From JAGLTZ01 sp023135015 (GTDB lineage Bacteria; Blakebacterota; Blakebacteria; Blakebacterales; Blakebacteraceae): 28,326 bases of DNA. The stretch's first letter is position 1; each line of letters starts with the position of its first letter. The translations under genes were made by a program, and so were the position numbers. The notes beneath the pieces are model-generated. The model saw only the letters and a list, made by a program, of their open reading frames with translations, was not told the DNA's origin and made no database searches. The stretch covers positions 1-28,326 of the forward strand of contig DAOVKT010000014.1 in the NCBI GenBank assembly GCA_030631625.1, read 5' to 3'. Positions 1 to 7,435 of the stretch are shown here, one piece after another.

Positions 1-1
1 G

Positions 2-91
2 ACGGTTAGCCTTTTCGATGGCCAGATTGTTGAGCATAAGAACGGGGAGAAAGTGCACCAGCTCGAGGAAAGCGGCTTCGACGTCGGTTAG
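2..91 (+). CDS. ABC transporter ATP-binding protein, C-terminal fragment (cut by window start)
   Basis: The frame open from base 2 ends in TAG at 89-91 and encodes only 29 residues. Its beginning, TVSLFDGQIVEHKNGE, matches in pattern the C-terminus of the complete ABC ATPase just downstream (RIINLFDGWIVDEPH). This is the strand after the H-loop found in MacB/LolD-type ATPases, so the fragment is probably the end of a sister ATPase in the same export operon. The Walker motifs lie outside the window. The stop codon lies inside the left terminal inverted repeat of the hairpin element at 85-257, so the element supplies the end of the gene. Identification rests on a short tail only. Confidence 0.6.
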   Translation, partial: TVSLFDGQIVEHKNGEKVHQLEESGFDVG

Positions 92-257
92 TGCACCGCT
101 CCGCAATTACGCTGGCATTCGAGTGCCGATGCATTCCGGGCAGCCGCGTTGCTCGTCGTCGCGATAGACACCGCTATACCTCCTCCTCGTGCCTTGCTGG
201 CCGGACGCCTCGGCACTCTCGATACGTAACCGTAATTGCGGAGCGGTGCACTAACCG
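85..257. repeat. Hairpin repeat, copy 1 (173 bp, 27-bp perfect terminal inverted repeats)
   Basis: Bases 85-111 are a perfect reverse complement of 231-257 (outer sequence CGGTTAGTGCACCGCT). The interior is also an imperfect palindrome, so the whole element can fold into one long stem with an apex near 163-180 (ATAG/CTAT around a 6-nt loop). Read on the minus strand, the stem below the apex holds three tandem A.G/G.A mismatch pairs separated by G-C pairs. Closely related copies lie at 17246-17418 (about 89% identical by eye) and 28185-28326 (partial). The element overlaps the stop codon of the preceding ABC gene and fills most of the gap to the next one. It resembles a MITE or REP-like element but encodes no protein. 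The class is unknown to me. Confidence 0.9.
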
Positions 258-305
258 GCAAGTACCGGCAGAAACGTACATGCCAGGAAGCACAGGCTGT
301 GGCAA

Positions 306-977
306 ATGATTATCGTAAGGGACCTCGAGAAGTATTTCCAGACCGGCCCCATGAAGACTTTCGTCCTCCGGAGTATCGACCTGGAAGTGGAGGAGGGTGA
401 CTTCATCACGGTCATGGGGCCGTCCGGGTCGGGGAAGACCACCCTGTTGAGCATTCTTGGTATGCTTGATGGCGAGTGGAGCGGTGAGTATTACTTGTTC
501 GACAACAAGGTCCACCTGATGAAACCAAAGGAGCGTATCAACCTTAACAAGCTCTATATCGGTTTCGTTTTCCAGCAGTACCACCTGCTGGACAGCCTTA
601 CTGTCTACGAGAACCTGGAGATTCCTCTCTCCTACAGGAACATCAAGCACGCGAAACGGGCAGGGATGGTCGCGGATATTCTCGACCGCTTCCAGATCGT
701 AGGTAAAAAAGACCTCTATCCGAGCCAGCTCTCGGGTGGACAGCAGCAGCTTGTCGCCGTGGCCAGGGCGGTGATAGCCAATCCCAAGCTCATCCTTGCT
801 GACGAGCCAACCGGCAACCTCCATTCAAGCCAGGGTAAAGAGGTGATGGATCTGTTGAAGAGGTTGAATGAGGAGGGAACCACCATCATCCAGGTAACCC
901 ACAACGAGAAGTGGGCAACATACGGCAGCCGTATCATTAACCTCTTCGACGGGTGGATTGTAGACGAACCGCACTAG
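306..977 (+). CDS. ABC transporter ATP-binding protein (LolD/MacB type)
   Basis: A 223-residue cytoplasmic ATPase that would power a membrane permease in export of a lipid, peptide or drug. Visible motifs are Walker A GPSGSGKTT (38-46), a Q-loop in FVFQQYHLL, signature LSGGQQQL (142-149), Walker B LILADEP (162-168) and the H-loop His199. Two family positions differ from the usual: the signature ends QQQL rather than QQQR, and the D-loop reads GNLHS rather than GNLDS (His173). The catalytic Glu167 is present, so ATP hydrolysis is still expected. The ATG at 306 has only a weak upstream purine stretch (AGGAAG, about 15 bases away). It follows another ATPase tail and hairpin copy 1, and precedes a TolC-like gene, suggesting a tripartite efflux or lipoprotein-type exporter whose permease is upstream of the window. 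Confidence 0.92.
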   Translation: MIIVRDLEKYFQTGPMKTFVLRSIDLEVEEGDFITVMGPSGSGKTTLLSILGMLDGEWSGEYYLFDNKVHLMKPKERINLNKLYIGFVFQQYHLLDSLTVYENLEIPLSYRNIKHAKRAGMVADILDRFQIVGKKDLYPSQLSGGQQQLVAVARAVIANPKLILADEPTGNLHSSQGKEVMDLLKRLNEEGTTIIQVTHNEKWATYGSRIINLFDGWIVDEPH

Positions 978-1006
978 TAATCACTCCTGTTTCAATATCG
1001 GCAATT

Positions 1007-1039
1007 CGCACCCCGGATACGGTTCCCTTAAGGGGCGCG
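1007..1039. other. Imperfect hairpin between ABC ATPase and TolC-like gene
   Basis: CGCACCCC (1007-1014) pairs with GGGGCGCG (1032-1039) with one A/C mismatch around a 17-nt loop. No T-tract follows, so it is not a standard intrinsic terminator. It may be a processing or attenuation site between the two genes. The rest of the 162-bp gap shows nothing clear. Confidence 0.3.
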
Positions 1040-1139
1040 AATCTTCTAATCCACCGGACTCGTACTTAATATGTGCAGTTTGTTTTATAGATTCTTCGGC
1101 CGTATGAATCAACTCGATGAATCCACGGGGGAAACCCAG

Positions 1140-2816
1140 ATGATGAATACAGAAGCGCAGAGCACCGTCGGGGGGTGCAGCAGGGCGCTGCTGCTGACTG
1201 CAGTGACCCTCATTTTGACCTGTTACACGGCGCAGCCGGCGGCGGCGCAGCCCGGGTTCCAGTTGTCCCAGGAGACGGGCCAGACCGCTCAACAGGTACC
1301 GGTGGCCACAATATTCACCCGTGAGGACGCCGACATGGTCCTCACGCTTCAGGATGCCATCGACCTGGCGCTGGAACGCTCATTTACGGTATACGCTCTC
1401 AAGCAACAGTTCCTGCAGACCTCATACCTGGTCGAGAACGCCAAGCGGCAGCTCCGCACCCGGATAGATTTATTTTCGACCCTGCCGGGCATCAACCAGC
1501 AAATAAGCCCCGAGCTGCTCAGCACGGGCGGCGGTCAGCAGGAACTGGTGTTCCTGAGGGATAGCTCGAAGTGGATTCATGGAGAGATCAATATAGTCCA
1601 GCCGCTGATTACAAACGGCCGCATCATACTGAGCAGTGGGGTGGTCGGTTTCGATGCCTATCGAAAGCTGCCCGATATGAGGGTACCCGCGCGTTCCGTT
1701 CAACCCTCGGTAGGAGTGCGGTTCAACCAGCCGCTCTTCCAGTACAACCAGGTCAGGGGCACACTGAGGAACGCAGAGCTGTCGCTGGAAGGACTCCGCC
1801 TCAGCTATACCGAGGATGAACTCCAGCGGATAAACCTGGTTTCCCAGCAGTTCTACAATCTTTTCGCGCAGCAGTCGGCGCTGGAACTGACTGACGGGCG
1901 GCACAGACAGAGCGAACGAAACTACCAGTCGGGTGTGAGACGGTTCAACGCCGGCCTGATCGCTGAGACGGATGTCATGAGGCTCGATGTCACCAGGATG
2001 AATGACCTTGACGCTCTGGAGAGCACGAGGAACCTGCTCGAACAGCAGCAGTTTGCCTTCAACCGTCTGGTTGGCCTGCCACTGGATGAGAAGGTCTGGG
2101 CGGAAGCCAGCATCGAGTTTAAAGCGATAGAGGTAGATCTTGACAGAGCTCTGGAGCTGGCGTTCCAGAACCGCTCCGACCTCCGCCGCGCCAATATCGA
2201 ACGCGAGCAGCTGCAGCTCAGCCTGAGGCAGACCGTAAGCCAGGGACGCCCCGACCTGCAGTTGAACGTCGGCTATGATGTGACGGGCAATTCCAGCCTG
2301 TCGGCCTCCCCGGCCGAGGACTGGCAGACCCACATCCAGGAGGCTCTGAACAGCGACAACCGCAGCCCCAATACCAACGTGACGCTGACCCTGCAGGTCC
2401 CTCTATTCGACTGGGGCCGTAATGCCTCACTGGTCGAGAGGCTAGCATCGCAGATCCAGGTTCTGGACCGGAGAATAGAGGAGGTCAGGCAGGATCTTGT
2501 TCGGACTATCACCGACCGGGTTCGGGCCGTTGAGAGCGCCATGCGGCGTCTTCAAATCCAGGAGAAGAACGTCCTGGTGGCAGAGACCTCCTACAGCTTT
2601 ACCCAGAGAAGGTTCGACAGGGGGGAAATCACCTTTACGGAACTGGCTCAGGCCCAGGATCAGCTGGCGCAGACCCGGACTAACCAACTCAATGCCCTCA
2701 TCCAGTTCGAGCTTGCCAAGGCAGACCTGAAGGAGATCACGCTGTGGGACTGGGAGACAAACCAGCCGGCGCGCCAGCGCACACAGCCTCCCAAACCGTT
2801 CGAGAGGAAAAGGTAA
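1140..2816 (+). CDS. TolC-like outer-membrane efflux protein
   Basis: An outer-membrane channel of the OEP/TolC family, which forms a trimeric barrel plus periplasmic coiled-coil tunnel for ABC or RND exporters. The protein has an N-terminal signal peptide (RALLLTAVTLILTCYTAQPAAAQ), a first OEP unit containing ISLAL-like LTLQDAIDLAL and long helices rich in Q, R and E, and a second OEP unit beginning near DRALELAFQNRSDLRRANIERE. The tail is long, polar and proline-rich. An open frame runs back to 1071, but ATG 1140 (or 1143) is preferred because GGGGGAAA lies about 7 bases upstream and the signal peptide then sits close to the start, giving 558 residues. Its position after two ABC ATPases suggests it serves that exporter. 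The substrate cannot be read from sequence. Confidence 0.9.
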   Translation: MMNTEAQSTVGGCSRALLLTAVTLILTCYTAQPAAAQPGFQLSQETGQTAQQVPVATIFTREDADMVLTLQDAIDLALERSFTVYALKQQFLQTSYLVENAKRQLRTRIDLFSTLPGINQQISPELLSTGGGQQELVFLRDSSKWIHGEINIVQPLITNGRIILSSGVVGFDAYRKLPDMRVPARSVQPSVGVRFNQPLFQYNQVRGTLRNAELSLEGLRLSYTEDELQRINLVSQQFYNLFAQQSALELTDGRHRQSERNYQSGVRRFNAGLIAETDVMRLDVTRMNDLDALESTRNLLEQQQFAFNRLVGLPLDEKVWAEASIEFKAIEVDLDRALELAFQNRSDLRRANIEREQLQLSLRQTVSQGRPDLQLNVGYDVTGNSSLSASPAEDWQTHIQEALNSDNRSPNTNVTLTLQVPLFDWGRNASLVERLASQIQVLDRRIEEVRQDLVRTITDRVRAVESAMRRLQIQEKNVLVAETSYSFTQRRFDRGEITFTELAQAQDQLAQTRTNQLNALIQFELAKADLKEITLWDWETNQPARQRTQPPKPFERKR

Positions 2817-2835
2817 CTCATAGGAGCCCTTCGAT

Positions 2836-3321
2836 ATGAGTAACCTGCCATTGCCCGCAGCCGCTCAAATCGCTATGGTCCAGGCGGTACCCATTACCAT
2901 ACACGCCGGGTGGAAAGCGGCAATGGCTCGAAAGAGGAGAAAATCCGGAAGGGGCGCCGGCACAGGCATCCCCTCGCGCGAAGGACGGCTCCACGAGGCG
3001 CTGGAAGGGGCCCACAGGTGGCTGCGCCGGAACAAGTTCAAGAGCTCTGCGAAGCTTGTCGGCCGCGTCAGGCTCATGGCGATGATGGGAAGTGATTACC
3101 TGGAAGGCAGGTACACGAGAATTCCGGTCACCACTATATGGGTTATCATTTTCGCCCTGCTGTATGTGGCCTGGCCTTTCGATATTATTCCTGACTTCAT
3201 CCCGGGAATGGGCTGGTTGGATGATGCATTTATCATAGGCCTGGTGTTCGGAGCGATCAGCCGTGACCTCCGTAAGTACTGCAAGGCAACCGACCTGAAT
3301 CCGAATCTCTTCGGCCTGTGA
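2836..3321 (+). CDS. DUF1232 (YkvA-type) membrane protein
   Basis: A 161-residue protein with a basic N-terminal half (ARKRRKSGRG) and a C-terminal hydrophobic segment LLYVAWPFDIIPDFIPGMGWLDDAFIIGLVF. The core DxIPDFIPxxGxLDD is the signature of DUF1232 proteins, small membrane proteins of unknown function. A first hydrophobic stretch (TTIWVIIFALLYVAW) merges with it, so one or two membrane passes are likely. ATG 2836 has GGAG about 9 bases upstream. An internal ATG at 2923 (MARKRRKSG) is an alternative that would remove a poorly conserved-looking leader. The gene begins 20 bases after the TolC-like gene, so it may be in the same transcript. Its role is unknown. Confidence 0.8.
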   Translation: MSNLPLPAAAQIAMVQAVPITIHAGWKAAMARKRRKSGRGAGTGIPSREGRLHEALEGAHRWLRRNKFKSSAKLVGRVRLMAMMGSDYLEGRYTRIPVTTIWVIIFALLYVAWPFDIIPDFIPGMGWLDDAFIIGLVFGAISRDLRKYCKATDLNPNLFGL

Positions 3322-3405
3322 ACTGGAACGATTTCGCAAAAAAGATTAAGTGTATGAAAAGATGGGACGCAGGCTTCGTATCACGCTACGTGGATAGAAA
3401 CAGGC

Positions 3406-3972
3406 ATGTTCGCTGAGGTCGAACGAGAACTTCTGCACAAATGCCGTGCCGGGGACTGGAAGGCATACGAACCTATTGTGCGGGCCTATGAAGGAAGGCT
3501 CTACGGCGTTGCCCTGAGTCTTGTGCGTAACACCGAGGATGCCCGCGACCTCGTTCAGGACACGTTTGTCCGTGCTTTCAAGTCGATGGATCTTTACGAT
3601 CCCGAGCGGCCGTTTCTGGGATGGGTCCTGAGTGTCTGCAGGAATATCTGTATCGACTTTCTGAGACGCCGCAGGTTCGGGCGCAGCCTGGAGGGTGACC
3701 AGGATGAGAAACCTCTCCAGATTTCGGACCCGGGTGCACAGACCGACCGGTCTCTGCTCGACAAGGAAACCCGTTCGCTGATATGGAAGGCTCTGGGGCA
3801 GTTGAGCGATGAGCACCGCGAAGTACTCGTTTTAAAGGACATGCAGGACCTGGAATACGGGGAGATAGCAGAGATACTCAACATTCCGCAGGGGACCGTA
3901 GCCAGTCGGGCATACTACGCCCGGCAGGCTCTTCGAGAGACCCTGGAAAGCATGGGGGTGGAATACCCATGA
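3406..3972 (+). CDS. RNA polymerase sigma factor, ECF family
   Basis: A 188-residue extracytoplasmic-function sigma factor. Region 2 is clear: YEGRLYGVALSLVRNTEDARDLVQDTFVRAF, followed by RPFLGWVLSVCRNICIDFLRRRR (core RNA polymerase binding and -10 recognition). Region 4 is equally clear: LSDEHREVLVLKDMQDLEYGEIAEILNIPQGTVASR, a helix-turn-helix for -35 recognition. There is no region 3, as expected for ECF factors. The stop overlaps the start of the anti-sigma gene in an ATGA, so the two are translationally coupled. A GGAAC, the common ECF -35 core, lies at 3325-3329 in the 84-bp upstream gap and may indicate autoregulation, although no convincing -10 accompanies it. Confidence 0.95.
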   Translation: MFAEVERELLHKCRAGDWKAYEPIVRAYEGRLYGVALSLVRNTEDARDLVQDTFVRAFKSMDLYDPERPFLGWVLSVCRNICIDFLRRRRFGRSLEGDQDEKPLQISDPGAQTDRSLLDKETRSLIWKALGQLSDEHREVLVLKDMQDLEYGEIAEILNIPQGTVASRAYYARQALRETLESMGVEYP

Positions 3973-4448
3973 CGCCATCACACCATGAGCCCGGAACCAC
4001 ATCGTCGGGTGGGGACCGCCACGATTGCGAGGAGTTCCTGGAGGATCTGGCCCGTTATGTGGATGGCGAACTCCACGGGGCTGATCTGGAGAGGTTCGAG
4101 TCTCATCTGGCAGGATGTACCGAGTGCCTGCGGGAGGTCGCCGTTTTCCGTTCGCTGAAAGGAGAGCTTCAGAAAATGGGTATGAAGAAACCCGAAGTAC
4201 CGGGCGGCACTGTCTGGGGTGGGGTCAACAAGCGGATCGCACGGCCTACGGGCTGGATATTCATGGTTGTCGGGATCGTGATGTACCTGGCCTATGCGGT
4301 CTATACTTTCATCCAGTCACCGATGGATCTTTTCGGGAAACTTGCCACTGGATTCGTGGTGATAGGGTTTGTCGTTCTGCTGGCATCGGTAGGGTATGAA
4401 AGGATCCGCAGTTACAGGACGGATCCTTATAAGGGAGTTGAGAAATGA
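3969..4448 (+). CDS. Zinc-finger (ZAS/zf-HC2) transmembrane anti-sigma factor
   Basis: A 159-residue partner of the upstream sigma factor. The N-terminal domain carries the ZAS zinc pattern: Cys20, then His46, Cys50 and Cys53 in SHLAGCTEC. This motif holds ECF sigma factors inactive at the membrane. Two membrane helices follow (GWIFMVVGIVMYLAYAVYTFI and LATGFVVIGFVVLLASVGY), with a short basic tail, so both termini probably face the cytoplasm. Two helices rather than one leave little periplasmic domain, so the input signal is more likely redox or zinc chemistry, or membrane state, than a periplasmic ligand. It overlaps both neighbours by 4 bp (ATGA). Confidence 0.9.
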   Translation: MTPSHHEPGTTSSGGDRHDCEEFLEDLARYVDGELHGADLERFESHLAGCTECLREVAVFRSLKGELQKMGMKKPEVPGGTVWGGVNKRIARPTGWIFMVVGIVMYLAYAVYTFIQSPMDLFGKLATGFVVIGFVVLLASVGYERIRSYRTDPYKGVEK

Positions 4449-4765
4449 TCGTCATTACATCAAATGACATTTCGGGCAAGAGGGTTGTAAAAACCCTCGG
4501 CCTGGTCAGGGGAAGTACCATCCGCGCCCGCCATCTCGGCAGGGATATACTGGCCATGCTCAGGATGATGGTCGGAGGTGAGGTCCACGAGTATACGAAA
4601 ATGCTGGCCGAAGCGCGTGAGCAGGCTATTGATCGGATGCTCGAAGAGGCACATACGCTTGGTGCTAACGCGGTGGTGGCGGTCCGGTTCATGACGAGTA
4701 TGGTTGCATCTGGTGCCGCAGAGATTCTCTGCTACGGCACCGCGGTGGTTGTCGAGGAGGAATAA
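4445..4765 (+). CDS. YbjQ/UPF0145 family protein
   Basis: A 106-residue protein of the YbjQ (UPF0145) family, small proteins known from structures to form pentamers and once described as possible heavy-metal binders; their function is not established. The family pattern is visible: ITSNDISGKRVVKTLGLVRGSTIRARH at the N-terminus, the central helix YTKMLAEAREQAIDRMLEEAHTLGANAVVAVRF and the C-terminal strand EILCYGTAVVVE. The length is normal for the family. It is the third gene of the sigma/anti-sigma set, starting inside the anti-sigma stop (ATGA), which suggests co-production with the stress regulon it belongs to. Its stop (4763-4765) directly touches the stop of the convergent SEC-C gene. Confidence 0.88.
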   Translation: MIVITSNDISGKRVVKTLGLVRGSTIRARHLGRDILAMLRMMVGGEVHEYTKMLAEAREQAIDRMLEEAHTLGANAVVAVRFMTSMVASGAAEILCYGTAVVVEEE

Positions 4766-6052
4766 TCAGGAGGAAGTTAAGGAATCTTCACTCTCGCGGG
4801 CAAGGAACGGTCCTGCTTCCCTTTCCAGCAGGTACTTCCCCAGCTCCAGCGGCTGGGCGAGGAAGGACCGCGCGGTCAAAATACCCGTCTCTCTGTCCAA
4901 AATTGCAATCATCCCCGGATATTCCGCCCAGTGTTCAAAAGGATCTATCCCAAAGGGAGGACGCACCCTCTGGGCCAACGTCCGGATCAGATCCTCCACC
5001 TGGCGGCGCTCGGGTGGCCTCAGCCGACGCCTCGCCTCCGGTGGCAGCCGGAGGTTCCACTTCGGCCCGTCGGGTCCGGGCGGCAGCGTTTCGCCTTCAA
5101 GCAGGTCGGCGATCTCCTCAGTGAGCTCTGACTGCGACAGCGGGTCCATCATTTCGAAAAATGGGCTGTGATCCAGATTCGACTCTACTGCGGCGGAATC
5201 GGACACCATATAGCGGATTTCACCACCATCGGCGGCCATGGGGAAGGAACCGGCGCGGACTTCCTGGTTCTCAAGGGGAAGGAGAGCCTCGAGTGCGGCT
5301 CGCAGCAGAAGATCCCCCCTCGCCTTCATCAGTCGGGCCATCATCTCCCCGGTTGCGCGGTTCTCGAAGTCGGCCGGGAAATGGGGAGCAAGGATCCGGT
5401 ACGCCGCGTCGAAGTTGCTGCCGTCGGGAAGAACCGGGATGACCAGCGGCCGATGAGTTGGGAACGACAGCCGATCCAATTTCACGAACCTGCCGATCAC
5501 GATGTCTGTCGGTTCGGTGTCGCTGGGCAGAAAAATCCTCGGGACACTAATTGTAACATCCAGTGCGGGGGGGAGTCTCAGATTGACCGATCCCGGCTCA
5601 TCGGACGACGGTAGGTAATCGATTTCGAAAAAACCCTCGAAAGATCGAAGAAATGCCTGGAGGGTCTGCCGGCTTCCCGGGATCCGCTCACCGCTGTACA
5701 TGCGCTCGCGGAGCAGATCTGGTATTGATGGCAGGTCGTCCAGTGTAAATCCGTCCAGCAGGACTCCTTCCATCCACAGGTATGAGGCCCATTCGTCCCA
5801 CTCCTCGTATTCCTGGGCCATGTGACCCTGCTCCTCCTCGCGGTATTGCTCTTCCCACAGCAGGTCGCTGTATGCCTGAAAGACTCTGGTGTAGGTCTCG
5901 TTTTCCCTCCACTGTTCCAGATAACCAGCTGTTCGGTTCAACTTCACCAGTATCGGGCCGCAGCAGTTCCGGTAGAGGCGTCCGCTACCACAGATGCACT
6001 TCACCTTGAGAGGGATATCGGGAAGGGGTATGTATGGACCTCTTGCAATCAT
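4766..6052 (-). CDS. SEC-C motif protein of unknown function
   Basis: A 428-residue soluble protein with an N-terminal SEC-C zinc motif, CICGSGRLYRNCC (Cys19, Cys21, Cys30, Cys31), the same fold that ends SecA and occurs in many uncharacterised bacterial proteins. Here the motif is at the extreme N-terminus, not the C-terminus. The rest is acidic, with an aromatic and glutamate-rich segment (LLWEEQYREEEQGHMAQEYEEWDEWASYLW) and no other domain I recognise. There is no signal peptide. The start overlaps the stop of the upstream lipoprotein gene in an ATGA, so the two are coupled. A role in protein binding or quality control is only a guess from the motif. Confidence 0.75.
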   Translation of the reverse strand: MIARGPYIPLPDIPLKVKCICGSGRLYRNCCGPILVKLNRTAGYLEQWRENETYTRVFQAYSDLLWEEQYREEEQGHMAQEYEEWDEWASYLWMEGVLLDGFTLDDLPSIPDLLRERMYSGERIPGSRQTLQAFLRSFEGFFEIDYLPSSDEPGSVNLRLPPALDVTISVPRIFLPSDTEPTDIVIGRFVKLDRLSFPTHRPLVIPVLPDGSNFDAAYRILAPHFPADFENRATGEMMARLMKARGDLLLRAALEALLPLENQEVRAGSFPMAADGGEIRYMVSDSAAVESNLDHSPFFEMMDPLSQSELTEEIADLLEGETLPPGPDGPKWNLRLPPEARRRLRPPERRQVEDLIRTLAQRVRPPFGIDPFEHWAEYPGMIAILDRETGILTARSFLAQPLELGKYLLEREAGPFLARESEDSLTSS

Positions 6053-6660
6053 GGAAATCCTAAATTGTCGGGTACCCGGTAATATGCAAGTAGTTGTTTG
6101 ATTTTCGTAATCAACCCGACCGGGATCCTTACGGGCCCCTCCCTATAGCGGTCAAGAAATAGATGTTCCGGTTCGGCCAGACCGTCCCACGTAAGTGCGT
6201 ATACGTCGAGCATTCCCTTGTCGAGAGGAGCACCAAAAAGGTCGAAGGGGCAGCAAGCCCCTATCCTCTCGTAAAATATAATTTCACCGTTAGGACCCCA
6301 AAGAGAATTTAGAAAGCGTTGCTGACGCTCAAGGGGACCCTGACTGGTAACCTCGGAGTCGTATCCTCCAAGACCTATCGGCTTCTTTGAGGTCCAGCCA
6401 TAGACTTCTTCCCTGCTCGTTTCTGTCAGTATCTGTACGGGACCCCTTCCGCTCTCTCCAAAAGGCCAGCCGCGACCGCTTTCAGATGCTTCCACCAGAA
6501 GGTGAGGGAAGCTGCCTGGTGTGGATGCTGTGGCACAGCTGCAGAGGAGGGGGAGGGGGAGGAGGAGGATTGGAAACAGCCGGAAGCTGCACCGCAGCGG
6601 TCCATCCCCGGTTTTACTGAAACAGTCCATATATGAAGAGTGGAAAAGAAAAATCCCCAT
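6049..6660 (-). CDS. Putative lipoprotein, conserved-looking, unknown function
   Basis: A 203-residue protein with a hydrophobic segment RLFPILLLPLPLLCSC near the N-terminus that could be a lipoprotein signal (Cys preceded by LCS, a poor lipobox). The mature part has the distinctive stretch WGPNGEIIFYERIGACCPFD and then LLDVYALTWDGL-like MLDVYALTWDGLAEPEHLFLDRY. To me this resembles a family of Bacteroidota lipoproteins often misnamed as aldolases, but I cannot confirm that. ATG 6660 is favoured because AGAGG lies about 7 bases upstream; ATG 6630 is a shorter alternative without a ribosome site. The gene is coupled by a 4-bp overlap to the SEC-C gene. Confidence 0.6.
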   Translation of the reverse strand: MGIFLFHSSYMDCFSKTGDGPLRCSFRLFPILLLPLPLLCSCATASTPGSFPHLLVEASESGRGWPFGESGRGPVQILTETSREEVYGWTSKKPIGLGGYDSEVTSQGPLERQQRFLNSLWGPNGEIIFYERIGACCPFDLFGAPLDKGMLDVYALTWDGLAEPEHLFLDRYREGPVRIPVGLITKIKQLLAYYRVPDNLGFP

Positions 6661-6798
6661 GTCCAGCCTCTATGATTTCCTGTTGATCTTAATATATAAT
6701 ATTTATCTTATGCTGCTTTCTGTTCCGGAGCGTCGGAATGGCGTGCTATGCTGGAATAGTTGTGAAAAACTTTCTCCTTACACCATGGAGTCTGATTC
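6661..6798. promoter_or_regulatory. AT-rich divergent promoter region
   Basis: This gap lies between divergently transcribed genes and contains the most AT-rich run nearby (about 6683-6712). It includes a perfect TATAAT on plus (6695-6700) and TATTAT/TATATT on minus in the same run. No good -35 sits at 16-18 bases from either, so the exact promoters are not resolved. It probably serves both the minus-strand lipoprotein operon and the plus-strand membrane protein. Confidence 0.35.
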
Positions 6799-7206
6799 AT
6801 GAATCAACCGGCCTACTCCGACTCGCCTCACGAAGCTTCCATGGATACCGCCCCGTCGGAAGGGGGGGGAATGCCCATAAGTTCAGCGCTGCGTATTCTA
6901 ATGGGGGTCGGTTTCCTCGCCGTCGGATTGGTACAGGGGGTAGGAGCGTTCACAGGTGAAGTTGAGGGCGGTATCGTTTTCATAATCGATGGTCTGGGGT
7001 TTTTCCTGCTTGCGGGAACCGGCATCACCATGTTGATGGATCGCTTTTACTCTCTCTACCTGCTTCTGATTTGGGCGGTTTTCGGTATAGTGGGATCTTT
7101 CCTTGGTGAGGGGGATCTTGCACTGCCTGCACTCTTCGCGCGGATCATGGTAGGCCTGGTAGCGCTGGCGGCGATAGGGCAGCGGCAAACGCGCTCACCA
7201 AGCTAA
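6799..7206 (+). CDS. Small four-helix membrane protein
   Basis: A 135-residue inner-membrane protein with a short polar N-terminus and four predicted membrane helices: ALRILMGVGFLAVGLVQGVGAF, GIVFIIDGLGFFLLAGTGITML, SLYLLLIWAVFGIVGSFL and ALFARIMVGLVALAAIGQ. I see no catalytic motif. The ATG at 6799 has GGAG about 9 bases upstream. It is a single gene with its own upstream AT-rich region and a terminator about 200 bases downstream. Nothing in the sequence gives a function. Confidence 0.7.
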   Translation: MNQPAYSDSPHEASMDTAPSEGGGMPISSALRILMGVGFLAVGLVQGVGAFTGEVEGGIVFIIDGLGFFLLAGTGITMLMDRFYSLYLLLIWAVFGIVGSFLGEGDLALPALFARIMVGLVALAAIGQRQTRSPS

Positions 7207-7259
7207 TTCCTGATGGTTTTATATCGACAATTATCTGGATTCTTTGTAAGTAAAGGACA

Positions 7260-7386
7260 GGTGCCGGACGAACAAAAAGAGGTATAGCCGGTCAGTATTC
7301 CGGTTCGCTCAAAACGGGTCGGGCTCGCCGCATTCGCTATCCGATCTGCGGCGACCGTTAGAGCAAGCCTCTATTCATCCGGCACC
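7260..7386. ncRNA. Structured intergenic element, candidate RNA or small mobile repeat
   Basis: Within the 307-bp gap between convergent genes, GGTGCCGGACGAAC (7260-7273) pairs with the reverse complement of 7373-7386. The two differences between arms become G.U wobbles if the minus strand is the RNA. Inside are a CGCCGCA/TGCGGCG hairpin (about 7326-7353), a CGGTC/GACCCG extension and an AGAGG/CCTCT pairing, giving a branched fold with a long closing stem. No tRNA, SRP, RNase P or riboswitch consensus is evident. It could be a small RNA, a bidirectional 3'-end structure or a MITE of a second family. The remaining parts of the gap (7207-7259, 7436-7513) show nothing clear. Confidence 0.4.
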
Positions 7387-7406
7387 ACTTTATTCCCGAT
7401 AACAGA

Positions 7407-7435
7407 CCCCTGCCTGAGGCGGCGGGGGCCTTTTT
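7407..7435 (+). terminator. Intrinsic terminator
   Basis: CCCCTGCC (7407-7414) pairs fully with GGCGGGGG (7421-7428) through one T.G wobble, around the 6-base loop TGAGGC, and is followed by CC and TTTTT (7431-7435). This is a textbook rho-independent terminator on the plus strand, ending transcription from 6799-7206 or from the element at 7260-7386. The minus strand lacks a T-tract. Confidence 0.85.

Noticed and set aside
85..257. Retron msd or CRISPR-like repeat
   Set aside because: No reverse transcriptase, cas gene or regular spacer array is present; copies are single and dispersed. A transposase-driven MITE or REP origin cannot be tested here because no transposase is in the window.
91..309. 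Open frame through hairpin copy 1, with a similar peptide from copy 2 (17204-17416)
   Set aside because: Comparing the copies by eye, substitutions fall at codon positions 1, 2 and 3 as about 8, 3 and 7 and are mostly non-synonymous. The peptide similarity follows from DNA similarity, not protein selection.
6719..6735. ECF-type promoter on minus from GGAAC near 6722-6727
   Set aside because: The 5-base match has no accompanying -10 of the expected form, and such a short match is likely by chance.
7260..7386. tRNA, cobalamin or other known riboswitch
   Set aside because: No cloverleaf with a T-loop GTTCRA in the right place and no conserved riboswitch core were found. It also lies downstream of both flanking genes.
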